Positions 23,001 through 35,483 of a DNA stretch of 64,000 bases are shown here, piece by piece. A program made the position numbers and the translations under genes. Under the pieces are notes generated by a model, which worked only from the letters and a program-made list of their open reading frames with translations, had not been told where the DNA came from and did not search any database. Positions within the stretch are counted from its first letter, which is position 1. Each line of letters starts with the position of its first letter. The DNA is from Trametes villosa (lineage: Eukaryota > Basidiomycota > Agaricomycetes > Polyporales > Polyporaceae), in contig PUDQ02000098.1 of NCBI GenBank assembly GCA_002964805.2, positions 1 to 64,000 on the forward strand, given 5' to 3'.

Positions 23001-26000
23001 GCGGGTATATGACCGCGCACCCCTCCTCGGGCAAAACACCACGCACACGCCCGCACACGCGCACACAATCGCATGGACTCCGGTGACCAGAGGATTCAAT
23101 GCTGCAGCCTCGGCTCCACTCCTGCGGACGCCGCGAGCGGGCATGGATGCGGCGCCTCCCGAGCAGCGGCGGCGCCTCGGGTCTTCGACACCACCGCCGC
23201 GCTTCTGCTTCTGCGCAGTACCCAGTGCCCGTCCGTTCAGTTCTGTGTACGCGTCGCGTCATGTGCGCCCGCGGACGATCTCACGCGACCTGCGAACGCT
23301 ACCTTCGGACGGAGGACCTGCGAGGCGTCGACGTCGACGTCCATGTCCGGACTTCAACGCGGCTGATGACGATACGCGCCGCCGCTCCACTGCTCCGAGT
23401 CCCAACGTTCTGCTCGTTTGCTGACAGGAGCTCTCGAGGCGGGGCAAGCGTAATTTGCGGCCCTCTTGGGGAGCCAGGCGCAACTCACGCTTCCGCGGCT
23501 CCAGCGGCAGGTTCATCCCAGCCGCGGCGTACATATGTACCACGGTGACACTAGGGACGGCTCCGCTTGAATACGAAGCGTCGGTCGTTGTACATCTGCG
23601 CGCGCCGACTGATTGGCCTGCGCCCGTTGTCGGTGCGGTGGAGCGTCTTGAGTTGAGAGCACGCGGGCGAGATGTGGAGCGCGCGGGTGCAGGAACCTAT
23701 AGATGGCAAGTGAGTAAGTTCCTACAGAGTCGCGCCGGAATTTGATCTGACACGCCATATAGTGTTGAAGCAACCCGACTGGTTTGAGGTGGTACGTGAG
23801 TGTGACGACTCTACATGATCTAGCGGACACTCTCTCCGCTCTTCCCCTTCCTGCGGAGCGACTCTCGCGGCATCCCGCCACACAATAATATATCGCACGT
23901 GTGTCGTTGACCTTTGTACATATGGCCAGCTCTCCGTGCTCTTCTTCGCAACAGACACAAGGTATGCTTCTTTTCTCCTCTCCGGGCCTTGCTGAAGGTC
24001 GCAAAAGAGCAGGCGCTACCAAAACAGTTGTTCGCCCGCAGCCGCAGCGCGTGCATCCTCAACGCCGACGCCTGCGGGCGTTTTGTCGCGAGCTGATGCG
24101 AATATTCGCTTCTCGGTATCCCAGAGAAGGGGCTCGTCAGAAGGGACTTTGAGGGCTCTGAGGGCTCGGACAAAGGTTGTAGGGCGTCTCAACGACCTAA
24201 GACTCGGGGAAGACAGTCCGGACGTCCCCCTGGAGGGCGCTCCTTTCTCTCGTAGCTGCCGCTCGGATTCTGTCGTCCCAGTCGCTGTATACTACCTCCT
24301 CCCGCGCTTCGTATCAGAAGTATTGCTCGCAAGCCTGCTTCCGAATTCGCTCTGCCGGCCCCGTCGCGTTTAGGCACACGCGTGCGTGTCTCGCGCCACA
24401 CTAGAAACGATAGTTTCTTCCACACAAGTCATTATCTTGAATGATGTCTATCCTGTCGGTACTTATGTTCCACCCCGTCACCTCAGGCCTCACGCACTCT
24501 GATCATAGGGAGGATACCCCTAGGCTCGTCAGGACGGTCTCCGCGTATTTCGCGTCTCTCTCGAGGGCACCTATAATACGAGTATTGGGTCTGGGAATCT
24601 TATACAGCTCGATGCCTCGGGTGCGACGTCAGGAATAGACAGGCGCGAGCCTCCCTCAGGGGGTCCGCGATTGCCTACGCGCGTACGGCACTTAGGCTCC
24701 TTGTAGTAGCGGAAGAATCTGATATTGTACGTACCAAAGAGCATGCACTTCTTCCGGACTTACAGTCTTATAGGTTCTTTGAGCAGCAAATATAGGCAGC
24801 GCAACAGAAGCATGCGAACACCTAGCGTAGACGTCTGCGTCGGTACGGCGACTCGTAAGTATGTGGGCAGTCTAAGTCGTCCGTTGATGGAATATGTGGT
24901 CAGTGGCCGTACGTTGAGTTTCCAGGAGTTCGTTGCGCAGTGGTTGGGCCGCGACAAGGCTTGGAAAGAGTCACGACGTTTGCAATACCGACAACCGCGA
25001 TGAAGGGGGTAGTTGGTGGTCAAGTCGCCCGCCGACACTTAGTAGTGGGCGTGCGGCCCCGCCGCCGCTCAGCGCCTGTTCGTCTACGGCAATTGCCGAA
25101 GACACTTCCTGAGCAAGTTGCTCCTGCTCACTTTCGCTGCGTTCCCGCCGAGGCTCGAGGTAGTTCGCTGGCGCAACTCGCTTCATGAGCATCACATACT
25201 TCCACCAGAGCTCAAATAGCCGACTACACACGGGCTAGTACGCGCAGGTAGAGCTTTCCGCCACCAGTGACATCTGCGCCACAACGCGAGATGGGTACCC
25301 TCGGATCACACGCTCCAGGATCTGTCTGCTACGACGGCGGAGTTTGCCAGGTAAGCACCTCTCGCAACCTCATGTTGTGTTTGCTTCTCCTGCCTCCCAC
25401 GACATGTGCATGTGCTTTCCTTGACGCTTTGGAGCGTGTTTTTTTGTCCGTGGTCCGACGCCACCGCGCGAGTCGGTCCGTCTTGAACGCGGCGCAGAGT
25501 CCGACTCCTCCCCGGGCTTATTGTCCGTACGCTGGGAAGAAGGAGGCACGCTCGACTCTGGGCCTCCGGGGCGAAGCACTCAGATATTTGTCTTCATGGT
25601 TCGAAGCATCATGAGACGCGGCTTCGTATTCTGATGCAGTGGCGGAGTTGTGAAGACAGCGTGTGTTGCGCGGGGGTACTGAGAACGCACCCGCGTTATC
25701 AGTACCATCGGGGCCTCTGCGACATATACAGCCGTGAGCGTTTTGACTGCGTTGCTGCATCGCTGCTTTGTACGTTGACATGACAAGGGCAAAGATTCTC
25801 GTTCATGGACCTACAGTGCGACGCCACCGACAGGGTCTTCTCATGACGCCGCGCGAGCTCCAATACCTGGCAGCAATTTTGCGCCACATTGGTGCTCCTT
25901 GGGGCTGGGCTACGAAGCGGTACCCCGTCGGACCGAGTCGCGTACCTCCAGACGCGAAAGAAGTCCGCTGCCACACGGGCGTTGTGGGCCTCTGGGAACG

Positions 26001-26508
26001 ACTCCCTGATCGTCGGCCCCCTTTCCGACATATGGCCAGTGCGGCCCTTCGAGGCTCGTCGGAAACCATCTTCGCGAACAACGCGCGTCCATGCTGACAT
26101 GCGGACGCGCGGCCTTTTTGTTGTCCGACTCAGCATTCTGCATCGTCGAAGCAGCTCTGTGCGGTCATGTGTGAGTTATCGTACCAATCGCGGGCCATGT
26201 CTAGTCCAGGCCGACACCTAGAGAGCTGCCTGAACATCCGCGGCGCGACTACCGCCTTGTGCTACCCCGACTTCTTCAGCTTCGCATCGTCCACACGCTG
26301 CACCCCTTATTGTTGAATTGGTCATGGGCCAGCTCCGGGCTGGCGAACGCGAAGGCGGGCAGGTTTTGCACCATGGGTACGCACGCCCCCGTGCGTAGAG
26401 TGTCCCGTTTCTCTCCTTGAAGCGGATGCGGAACTCGTATATATATCGCTGGTGAGTCTACCAGCTGCGCTCACTTCGCATCCGCGTCCTCGCCACCCAC
26501 TACGTGCC
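20090..26508. other. gene-poor 6.4 kb region
   Basis: No gene model with matching splice sites could be built. From about 21.8 to 23.5 kb the sequence is very rich in C, G and CpG, so open frames of 150-320 codons occur on several frames and look like Arg/Pro/Ala-rich artefacts. Two places are more coding-like but unresolved. One is a minus-strand stretch at 25231-24971 with a Glu/Ser/Gln-rich acidic segment. The other is a plus-strand stretch at 25768-26097 with Leu-Gln-Tyr-Leu-Ala-Ala-Ile-Leu. They may be exons or relics of genes I cannot assemble. Confidence 0.4.
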
Positions 26509-29021
26509 ATGTCTCAGAAGCTTGAACATGCCGACGAAGCTCAGCCTTCGATGATAGACCCAAGTCTATCTCTCGTCCTGCGCCTCATTGCCCCACCCAG
26601 GCTCGAAGCAGCCGAGCGCGCAGCTGTACGTATGGAATCTGCCACCGTCCAGCCGTCAAGCAGCTTCTCCTGTTGATCCATCCTTCATATAGGCCTCGGT
26701 CAGTAGATGCAAGTCATCGCGTCCCAGTCAAGAGCATAGCGACGCGCGGGAGAACGACTCGTACGAGTCGGTCTCGGAATCCGAATCGGTCTTAGGCTCC
26801 GGGTCGGAGGTTCAAGAATCGGCCGCCTCAGAAGCCTCAACGCCTCCGTCAAGCCCGATGACAGGGATCATCAAAGATGTAAGCTTGTTCTCTAGCCTGG
26901 GTATGATGGACCAATATTGACTCCCAGACAACCGCCCAGGACAATGTACCGCACATGTCGTACGGCCTGGGCCCCAGTCGTCAAGGGTTTCTGCGTGCCA
27001 GCACTGGTCGTAGCCTTACGAAGGGCCATTTTATTGCACCAAAGCATGCAGACGGCGAGCGTCCGAGCTCACGAGCACCTCGATGTAAGTTGTTGCAGGT
27101 CGTACACGAATGCGGCCTCCTCTCATACGCCCTTCAACCAGCTGCTGGCTACTATGCCCGAGTGGTGAGTGCATCTCGCATTACATAACATCTGATACTG
27201 CAGCCGTTGACACGGCCTTCGCAGAACATTCAACAGCCACACTCGTTGGATGATGATTTTCCGCCCTTTCGGATGCATATTGATACCGCGACAAGTATCA
27301 CGTGAGTCGCTTGTGCTATGTCTCTCCGCGTCTGCTCACTAGCTATGCGTGACAGTTGGGCTATGGCGGAAGGCCAACAAGAGCTTCACGAAGATCTCTC
27401 TTGTACCCCCCTCGCAGCGAAGGCGTGGCGTGGTCACCCACATCATCAGGTCATCCAGGGACACGGATACAGCGCATCTTCGAACAGCCATGTGTCGGAG
27501 GCGTACACTTTGAGATACGCGGACGGGTGTGACGCTTGTAAGTGCATCCATGTATCAGCTTATGCGTATCTTGCGCATTGACCTTATCAAACTATCATAG
27601 TATTGATTTTGCCCAGAGATCGACGCTCGCAAAATTCAAGCTCGCCACCTAGTAAACTCCTCAGGTTACAAACCTCCTTCGAATGCTATAGCTGGGCTCA
27701 TAAACGATGGCACGATCCGATTGTCCTACCCTATGTGTTCGCTCTTGCTCTCGCGGTGAACGAGAACATGCACCGTGACATCTTTGACGGTACCCTTGGA
27801 CTGGGGCTCGAAGAGTAAGTCATTGATTTTGGCGTCCGCATCATCACACGAGGCTGAGCGACATCCATGTAGTACGCAACAAGTGCACACCCCGGGCGGC
27901 CGCTCCTATCCCGTGTGTATCTTTTCTCATCTGTTATTATTGCTGTTCAGTGTTGACGTACCCTCTCGCGCCGCCCGTATAGAGTATTCTGCACGCGCTG
28001 CAAAATCACGTTATAGAGCCACGCACCAATGTGAGCCGCTACGCATTCATCTTAAGTTGCAATGTAGCTTATTGATCAATCTAGCAACCCGCGGGCATGA
28101 TACTTTACTTTGGACTTCGGCCGATCCCAATCGTCGAAGATGCTCAGGATGAGCTACTGTACGAGTCGTGAGTCTCGATGTTGACTCATTGCTCGAGGGC
28201 CATCATCTGAACCGTGCACGAAATTTTCTTTGGTAGGTTTGTCGCAATCAACCGCTGGCCTTGCCCGAGGGAACCCGCCTTTTCTGCAAGAATACACGTG
28301 ATGATTGACCGTACGACCGCTGAACTCTTCGAGAAGGCATGGTATGTCTTTGTCGAGGGGATGGATCTCATCGATTGGGACCCGAAGAACGAGAAATGGG
28401 CGGCGCCCAGGCGCATTCCGTTGCCGACATGGCTTAGCGAACCACTCTGGGCTACCAGCGGTATGCGCGCATTACTCGACACTGGTAAGTTCAGCTCCAC
28501 CGTACGGGGAGTATGATTTGACAGTAGGCGCTCCTCTAGGATCAAGCGTGTCGTGGATACCTGAGTCTATGATTCTGCGGATTGCGGAGCACTACGGCGC
28601 CGAATACGTACCGGTGTCCGGCGGAGTTACTCACCCATTCATCGTCCCCAACCACAAGTACCATCCCTTCCATAAGGTCCGGCTCAGCTTCAAGGCATCC
28701 GACAGGACCTCGCTTATTCAAGTTGAGCTCGACGCGGACAACTTCCTCTATGCGCAAAACCCGAAAACGCGCCAGCGCGAAGGCCTCCTCTTCTGCCATT
28801 CTGCTTACGACGCCGAGCGTGCCGTGTTTGGCTTGGTAGGATGCTGTCCCGTATCCCATTGACAGTGTGAATCAGTGCGGCTGACGTTTGACCTCTCACA
28901 GAATTTCTTCCATGGCGCTTGGGTCAAGATGTGTTTGCCGAAGAGTGGTCCCCCTTTCGTGCAGCTAGCGATGCAGGACCAGTCTCCAGAGGCGGTTCGG
29001 AGCATCCAGCTTCCCCCGTAG
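26509..29021 (+). CDS. orphan protein, about 620 aa, 12 exons
   Basis: Family not recognised. Proposed exons are 26509-26625, 26693-26878, 26928-27164, 27204-27301, 27356-27537, 27601-27814, 27873-27914, 27951-28030, 28140-28167, 28237-28484, 28525-28835 and 28902-29021. Every phase matches and the total of 1,863 nt gives 620 residues. The N-terminal quarter is Ser/Glu-rich. The centre contains Trp-Ala-His-Lys-Arg-Trp-His and a hydrophobic Val-Leu-Pro-Tyr-Val-Phe-Ala-Leu-Ala-Leu. The C-terminal third is compact and aromatic (Ala-Trp-Tyr-Val-Phe-Val-Glu-Gly, Trp-Asp-Pro, Asn-Phe-Phe-His-Gly-Ala-Trp), so it may be a folded domain. The small exons at 27873-28167 are the weakest part, and splitting into two adjacent genes cannot be excluded. 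Confidence 0.6.
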
Positions 29022-30260
29022 GATATAGCTGCTAGCTTGAGCAGATGCACACCGAGCTTCGGGCCTCAGGGCGCAGTAGCTGCTCTAGTCGTGTTGCTGG
29101 ACTAACAATCGTTCTCATATCTATATACCTGTCCCTGTACCTTCCGCCTCTCCTCAATGAATTCCACTCTTCCGCCTCCGCTGTCACGCACATGAGCACC
29201 CCTTGCAGTCTTGTACGAGCTTCAAAAGTGTCCTCCGCCCCGTTTGCATTGGGATCAAGAGCTCGTATGCTCTTGTTAGTAAGAGGAAGTCGCCTTCCGT
29301 CACGTCTGCCGCAGCCCCGGTCGCACAAGTGGGCATACTAAAGCTAGTGCACTGAAGCGCCGAGTCGCGCACGTCAAGCGCCACTAGGGTGAGTAGTCAT
29401 GGCCGCAGTGGAACTGTGGGCACTACTTGGTCTGGGGAGATGTAACGCGGTAGCGAGGCTCGTTGAAACAGAGTACTACTACGTACCTACTTGGGTATGC
29501 CTGCCTGCCAGTGAGGTGTCGAACAACATGGGCCGCTAGATGATCTTGACAATCCGCGAAGACCCTCGCGTGTTGTGCGCAAGTAGTGCGTTGCTAGCCT
29601 CGGCGCGCGCCGCGAGGCCGCACTCGCATTCTATACCCCGCGTAAACGTCGGGCTTGGATCTCAACTGGACAAGAACGTCTTAGCGACATTTTACTCGCT
29701 GTAGATGGCAATACTTGCCTGTAGAGGTCAACCTCAGGCTTACACTGACTTCTATGCTTCTTACTTGTTTACTACTCGATTGGCCTCGGTTAGATACCGC
29801 TCATAGGAGAATTAATATATTCATCAGCCCGCTGTGTGGCACGGGACTGACATACCGCTTATACGAGGGAGTGTTCCGCTGGCCTGGGGATGTCATCTGG
29901 TTTGCTCGTACCAGACACCGCCTCTTACGAGGCGGCTCGTATCGCGGGAGTATTGACCAAATTGCCGTAGATTGTGCACCAAACAACCAGGAATATTTTG
30001 GGACGCTCCTGTGAAGTCCGATACTAGGTAATCATCGCCAGGAGAAGTGGTGGAGTCGTGGTCAGGAGGAGCGCCAAAGCTTCTAAGACGCCCGTGCGCG
30101 TCACTCCAGTCTCCAATCGTGGGAGTTTCTTCACGAAGACGCCCAAACGGCGAGCGCGAGGGCCAGTGATGTTTCGAACAGTCACTGCCTACAACTGTGC
30201 CTTGCCTGACCTTGGATCCCGGTCCTTCCACTTCACACGCAAGTTGTAGGTTCGTTAAGC
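29022..30260. other. intergenic before the F-box array
   Basis: Opposing open frames exist (for example 29715-30014 on plus, 30324-29893 on minus), but none has splice support or a recognisable motif. The last part should contain the promoter of the first array gene. Confidence 0.4.
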
Positions 30261-32173
30261 ATGCCGTCTCTTCTTGCAAACCGTACTGTAAGTCTATCCT
30301 ATCAATCCACAATTGTGCGGCCAATTCACACCGGCCCTAGGGAAGCTTGCGGCACCTGGACGACGAGGTCCTCTTCGAGATATTCGAGCTACTCCTCCCC
30401 GAGCAGCAATTGCAACCGCTCTCCTTGACTTGCAAGTGGCTACGAGGGGTATGTATGCCGATTCTGTTCAGGACATGTGTCGTCAACTCCGACGGTTTCG
30501 ATCAAACGGAGAACCCGAGATTCCTCCCCCGCTCCCTGTGGCCTTACGTCCGGTGCGTCTATTGACTCGTGACTATCACTGTAAGTCACTCATTTGTGCG
30601 CAAGTGTTCTGATATTCTATGGTGCATTCGCTCGCGTCGATCTCATACGCCTCCCTAAATATCACTTCAACCCGCGCGATTGGGACATATGGCGACAGGA
30701 CCCCGCCCGTCGTGCCGCAGCAGCACAGAAGCTAGGTCTCTTTGCGAAGGAAGCCTTCCTAGCGATGCCACACCTACACACGGTCCGCGTGGGTCTACCC
30801 CAGGAGAACGACTGGCGGAACAGCCTCGCGCGAGCCGGCATAGCGGCACACGTACTCGAGGCTCTTCTCTCCACCCCACACCTACGCCACTTCTGCGCGT
30901 ATGGGCCCATGTGCAACCCTGATGATAAAGCCGTACTGGAAATCTCGCTTCCCGCACTCGTACCCCTGGAATCCTTCTCCTACATCGTCTGGTTACTCCG
31001 TTCTGGTCACACGCGGACGTCTGGAATCGACCAACATGCAGTGCGTCTCCTCCTCGAGCGCGCGCACGGCTCCCTAGTATCCTTGAACATCCCCAGCGAA
31101 TCCACTCCTCTTCATTGCATGCACCTATGGGACTGGCCCCGGCTGACAGAGCTCCGCATTTACGGAGAACGTCCGCTGCACCAGGACACAGCGCCACTAG
31201 CGATGACACTGGGGAGGATGCCCCGCCTGCGCAAGCTGTTACTCATCCTCGTCGAGCCCGCAGGCAGCGAACACGCGCCGATTTGGCCGCTCGCGCTGAC
31301 GGCGTCGTACGGCTGGCCCGACCTCGAGCATCTGGAGGTGACACACCCGCACTCCGACGACGAGTTCTACGCACACCTCCCGACGTCCCTGCGCCGCCTT
31401 ACCTTGCGGTGCTGGCCCCACTACTACAAGCATCGCACCCAGTTCAAGCAGCGCCTGGATGAAATACAGGTCAGCTGGAGCTCCCCCCTTCTGGCGTCCT
31501 CAGAGATGCTCCGTCTACTGCGCAAGGCGGAGACACCGGACCTAACCCATCTCGAACTGGAGTTCCGCGCCGGCGCTGCTGGGGACAGCGCACTCTTCCG
31601 ACACATCGGCTCTTCATATCCGCGTCTCACTGTACTCCAGATGCACTGCTATCGCGGGGAGGGCGGTACAGAACTCTCTGTGGTACGTCTCCTCTAATTT
31701 CAGCCACTACCTCACACAAGGGCTGACTAGCGCTGACTTGGTGTATAGAAGGAGATCGCTTATGCTCTTCGGGGACTCACCAGCCTGCGGCTGCTCAGGC
31801 TACATCTAGACTTCCAGTGCCTTCCGGACGTCACATTTTTGGAACACCGGTCAAGGTCACTCAGGGACGTACAGCGCCGAGGCGACGAGCTCATGCAGAC
31901 CGCGCTGGAAGCCATGACATCTGCCGCCAACGTCTTCGCGAGAACGCTTGCGCCGTCTTTGGAGTACGTGTGCTTTCTTCTGCCGCAGCGGAAAGTGCTC
32001 CAACAGTGGCGTCTGTACCGCGTGGTGCGCAACGACGGCGAGTGCACGGCGGAGGATTACCGACCGCGTGGCTGGCCACGATTCGTGGAGGGATATGAGT
32101 AAGTCTTTTTCAGTGCTGCTCCGGTTAAAGATGCATGCTAATGTACTCCAACAGCATCGATGACGACGAGTAG
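30261..32173 (+). CDS. F-box array copy 1, 561 aa
   Basis: First of four tandem F-box paralogues. Exons are 30261-30287, 30341-30552, 30605-31682, 31749-32098 and 32155-32173, with phases 0, 2, 0, 2. The short first exon encodes nine residues. The second carries the F-box (Leu-Asp-Asp-Glu-Val-Leu-Phe-Glu-Ile-Phe, then Leu-Ser-Leu-Thr-Cys-Lys-Trp) and should bind Skp1 in an SCF ubiquitin ligase. The large third exon encodes a leucine-rich region with landmarks shared by all copies: His-Val-Leu-Glu-Ala, Leu-Leu-Glu-Arg-Ala-His, Asp-Asp-Glu-Phe-Tyr-Ala-His-Leu and Leu-Arg-Cys-Trp-Pro. The fourth ends Glu-Gly-Tyr-Asp across the splice, and the last encodes an acidic tail. Substrate specificity is unknown. 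Confidence 0.88.
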
Positions 32174-32644
32174 TAGGGAGTTTGGGGTGCCTCACGGGCG
32201 TTGGGGTGCACTGCTGGGCAGTGTTGTACTCCTATCCGCACCCGTCCGAAATGTCACGCATTTTCCCGTGCCATGATGCTGATACAATCTGCTACAGCGA
32301 GTGGGTCATCTTCATCGACCGGGTAGGAGTTTTAAGGCTCTCGTTTAGCGTCGGCCATCCTCCGCCGACGTCGGCCCGAGGGTGTCGTTTACCTGATGGT
32401 ATAGTGTTTGTATACGGAGTGGTCCAGGCCACCGTGCCACCTCTTGAGTCTGCGACCAAAGAGGTGACTCGGGATAGACGTAGGGGCGCAGTACTCACTG
32501 CTCGCCGCGTGGGCTTTCCCAGGGGGTTGTGGCCTCGTGGCACGCTCACTCACTGTCGGGCGCCATCGGACATCGAGACGGTCATCGCCGCGCGCTACGC
32601 CTTTTGCTCCAGACTACCGTCGTCTGAAAACACCGATTGCGGCG
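32174..32644. other. spacer between array copies 1 and 2
   Basis: 471 bases between the stop of copy 1 and the start of copy 2. No gene seen. It should contain the copy 1 terminator region and the copy 2 promoter. Confidence 0.5.
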
Positions 32645-34567
32645 ATGTCCACTGCCGGCTCGACGCGCATGGTACGCCTCTCTAACAGACTACTGTAGAA
32701 GCTCCAGGGATCGCTGACCGAACATTCAGCACAACTTGGGTTATTTAGACCACGAAGTCTTACTCGAGGTTTTCGACATACTCGGCCCCGGACAGGACCT
32801 GAAATCCTTATCCCTCACCTGCAAATGGATACGAGAAGCTTGCGTATCTACGCTGTTCAGAGAATGCACCATATACTCTTGCGCGATTGACACCAAGGAC
32901 ACTCCGACATTCCTGCCTCGCATATTGTGGCCACACGTCCGGTGAGTGACCAACTTCTCCAAGGATGTCCCTATCTGACGCATATGCAAGCATACTGCAC
33001 TTCAGAGGGCCATTCGCGCGACACGACATGACACGTTACACTGTAGAAGACTTCGGCCCGCACCATTACGATGAGTGGCTGCAGGAGCCTGCTCGTCGTC
33101 TCGCTGCAGCTCGGAAGGTGGGCCACTTCGTGAAGGAGGCGCTGCTGGCAATGCCAAGTCTCCACACTGTTCGTTTCACCATGCCCGAGGCGAAAGATGA
33201 CCCCGATCCCTATGACAAGCCAGTCGGCTTGGCCGCCCACGTACTCGAAGCAATTCTTTCCGTCCCACATCTGCGCCACTTCCTGATGTTCGGGCCTCTC
33301 TCCCATGGCGAGGATGATCTCATGTTTGGAATCGCCCCTCCTATAGCCACTTCCTTGTCAACGTTTCTCTACGAAGTCCGGATGCTCCGTTCTCCCTCAC
33401 GAACCACTCAAATTGCTCGACATGGCGCGCGTCTCCTCCTCGAGAGCGCCCACACCTCCCTTGTTTCGCTCTCCCTCCCGTGCGAGTCCGCACCTCTTCG
33501 ATACATGCACTCTTGGGAATGGCCCCGGTTGACAATGTTGCGGCTCTACGGCGCTCCACCCATGCACGAGGACGCACCCCCGCTCGTAGCGATGCTCGGT
33601 CAAATGCCACACCTCCGCGAGTTGTCCATCGCCCTAGCCGAGCTCGCAGACCGCGAGCACAAACCTATATGGCCATCGTCTATTCAGGCGTCGTACGGCT
33701 GGTGCGCAATGGAGTGCTTCAAGGTGACGCACCCACATCCCGACGACGAGTTCTACGCCCACTTGCCCGTGTCCTTGCGCCGTCTCAGTTTACAGTGCTG
33801 GCCTCGCTACTACAAACACCACAGCAAGTTCAAAGAGGATATGGAAGACATCGGTGTCCGCTGGACGTCTCCTCTACTGTCGACGTCGGAGTTACTCCAA
33901 ATTCTGTGTAAATCACCCACCCCAAACCTAACTCATCTCGATCTGGAGTTCCGAGCCGACGCCGCCTGGGATGACGATATCTTTCGACACATCGGCGCAT
34001 CATATCCCCATATCACCGTACTCCAGGTTCATCGTTATCGAAAGGAGGGCGATGCCGATCCTTCTGTCGTACGTCTTCGACATCCTCCGCTTATCAGTAT
34101 GCGGCATGCACTAGTGCTAACTCGAGACATAGAAACAGATTGCCCAAGCTCTTCGAGGGCTCGTCCATTTGCGACTGCTGAGGCTGCACCTCGGCCTCCA
34201 ATGTCTCCCGGACGTTGCAGTGATGGACTATTGCTGGTACGATATACCCTATGAGGATCGGCTCCGGCGCGACAGAGAGATGGAGGTTGCACTGGAAGCA
34301 ACGAAGTCCGCCGCACAAGTATTCGTGGAGAAACTCGCGCCGTCTCTGGAGTACGTATGTCTTCTTCTGCCGCTGCGGAAACTGGTGCCAACGCAACAAT
34401 GGCGGGTGTATCGCGCGGTGCGTACCGGCGCCGAGTGCGTGGTGGAGGAGTACGAGCCCACTGGTTGGCCGCGGACACTGTACGGCTATGAGTAAGTCGC
34501 TTGACAACCTAACGTGCATTCAATCTGTATGCTCACGTATCGTTGTAGCATCGACAGCGATGAGTAG
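32645..34567 (+). CDS. F-box array copy 2, 564 aa
   Basis: Second tandem paralogue. Exons are 32645-32671, 32730-32941, 32991-34068, 34133-34491 and 34549-34567. Exons 1, 2, 3 and 5 have exactly the lengths seen in copy 1 (27, 212, 1,078 and 19 nt); exon 4 is 9 nt longer. The F-box (Leu-Asp-His-Glu-Val-Leu-Leu-Glu-Val-Phe) and Leu-Ser-Leu-Thr-Cys-Lys-Trp motifs are intact, as are the leucine-rich landmarks Leu-Leu-Leu-Glu-Ser-Ala-His and Leu-Gln-Cys-Trp-Pro. The tail ends Asp-Ser-Asp-Glu. The two proteins are clearly homologous yet well diverged, so the duplication is not recent. Role as an SCF adaptor is inferred from the F-box. Confidence 0.88.
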
Positions 34568-35483
34568 TTGAATCTGGACGATCCTCTTACCTCCTGTATG
34601 AACCTTCAAGATCTCGGGGACGCAACCACCGATGCCACGTAGGTACCCTCCACGGAATCTCGACGCCGGAAGCTGCTCGGGATTGAGTGAGTTGCTTGCC
34701 TTTCCAGCCCAAACAGACGTCGAATGCTGACGATTCTCCCAACCAGTTTTAATAGGGACGAGTAGAGGGATGCAGACTCAGACGTATGACTCGGTCACTC
34801 GTGCTCCATTGAAGAGCAAGCATGTATCCACTTCGCGATCATCTGCGTTCGTGACGCCTGTTTTTCTCCTTTAACCTGTTGTTCCGTTGATATGTTCTGC
34901 GACAGTGTACGGGCTAGCCTCATCGGGCGCGTCGGCCATTGTGGTGCCGTGATCATTTCCGCCGCCACAACGTTATGCTGCAGGTCCAGATAGACTACTG
35001 AAATTGACGCAGGACCGGACGCTTCCCCGACTCCCTCTGCGTCTTCCGTTACAACGTGCCGCAGACGGCGTTCGCCGGCCCCCCGAACCCCATTCCGCGC
35101 GGGAGTAGTTTCACATGGATATTCCCGTGCTAGGCTTCCGCGAGCTCTAGCAGTGTTGCTTTCCACCGGACGCTCGCGAGCATATCCCTCTGCGTCAAGG
35201 AGCGGCTCATCGGCGGCCCATCCATCTGTACCTCGCCCGTTTCTCCGAATCCTACGGCGAACGCAACGTCCTGGCTGAGACGCTCGGTTCTCAGCTCATC
35301 AGCCTGCAGCTGGGCACGCCTGTGAACGCGTCCGTTAGCAAGCGGTAGAGCGTGGGAGGCGTGGCAGCGAAATTCCTCAGCTTACGCTTCCCATGCAGCC
35401 TCATGGCGTCAGACGCTGACTCTATACTTTGTACTCTCACTGGCACAGGTCGTCTTCATCCGAAACTCTCGAACGTACTGTGA
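34568..35483. other. spacer with relic of another F-box family
   Basis: No intact gene. The first part resembles the 3' flanks of the other copies. The interval 35190-35400 holds a decayed fragment described separately. Confidence 0.45.
35190..35400 (+). pseudogene. fragment of a second F-box family
   Basis: Conceptual translation from 35224 gives His-Leu-Tyr-Leu-Ala-Arg-Phe-Ser, then Glu-Thr-Leu-Gly-Ser-Gln-Leu-Ile-Ser-Leu, Leu-Gly-Thr and Val-Asn-Ala-Ser. This matches the middle of the minus-strand F-box gene at 43267-44576 (His-Leu-Tyr-Leu-Gly-Arg-Phe-Ser, Glu-Thr-Leu-Gly-Ser-Gln-Leu-Val-Ser-Leu, Val-Asn-Ala-Ser). A stop codon (TAG at 35347) interrupts it, and upstream of 35224 the similarity continues in another frame. 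It lies in the opposite orientation to the intact gene, 8 kb away. It is a broken partial copy. Confidence 0.75.

Noticed and set aside
21836..23548. Long plus- and minus-strand open frames of 150-320 codons
   Set aside because: Arg/Pro/Ala-rich products, overlapping frames on both strands, no splice pattern or motif. Best explained by high GC and few stop codons.
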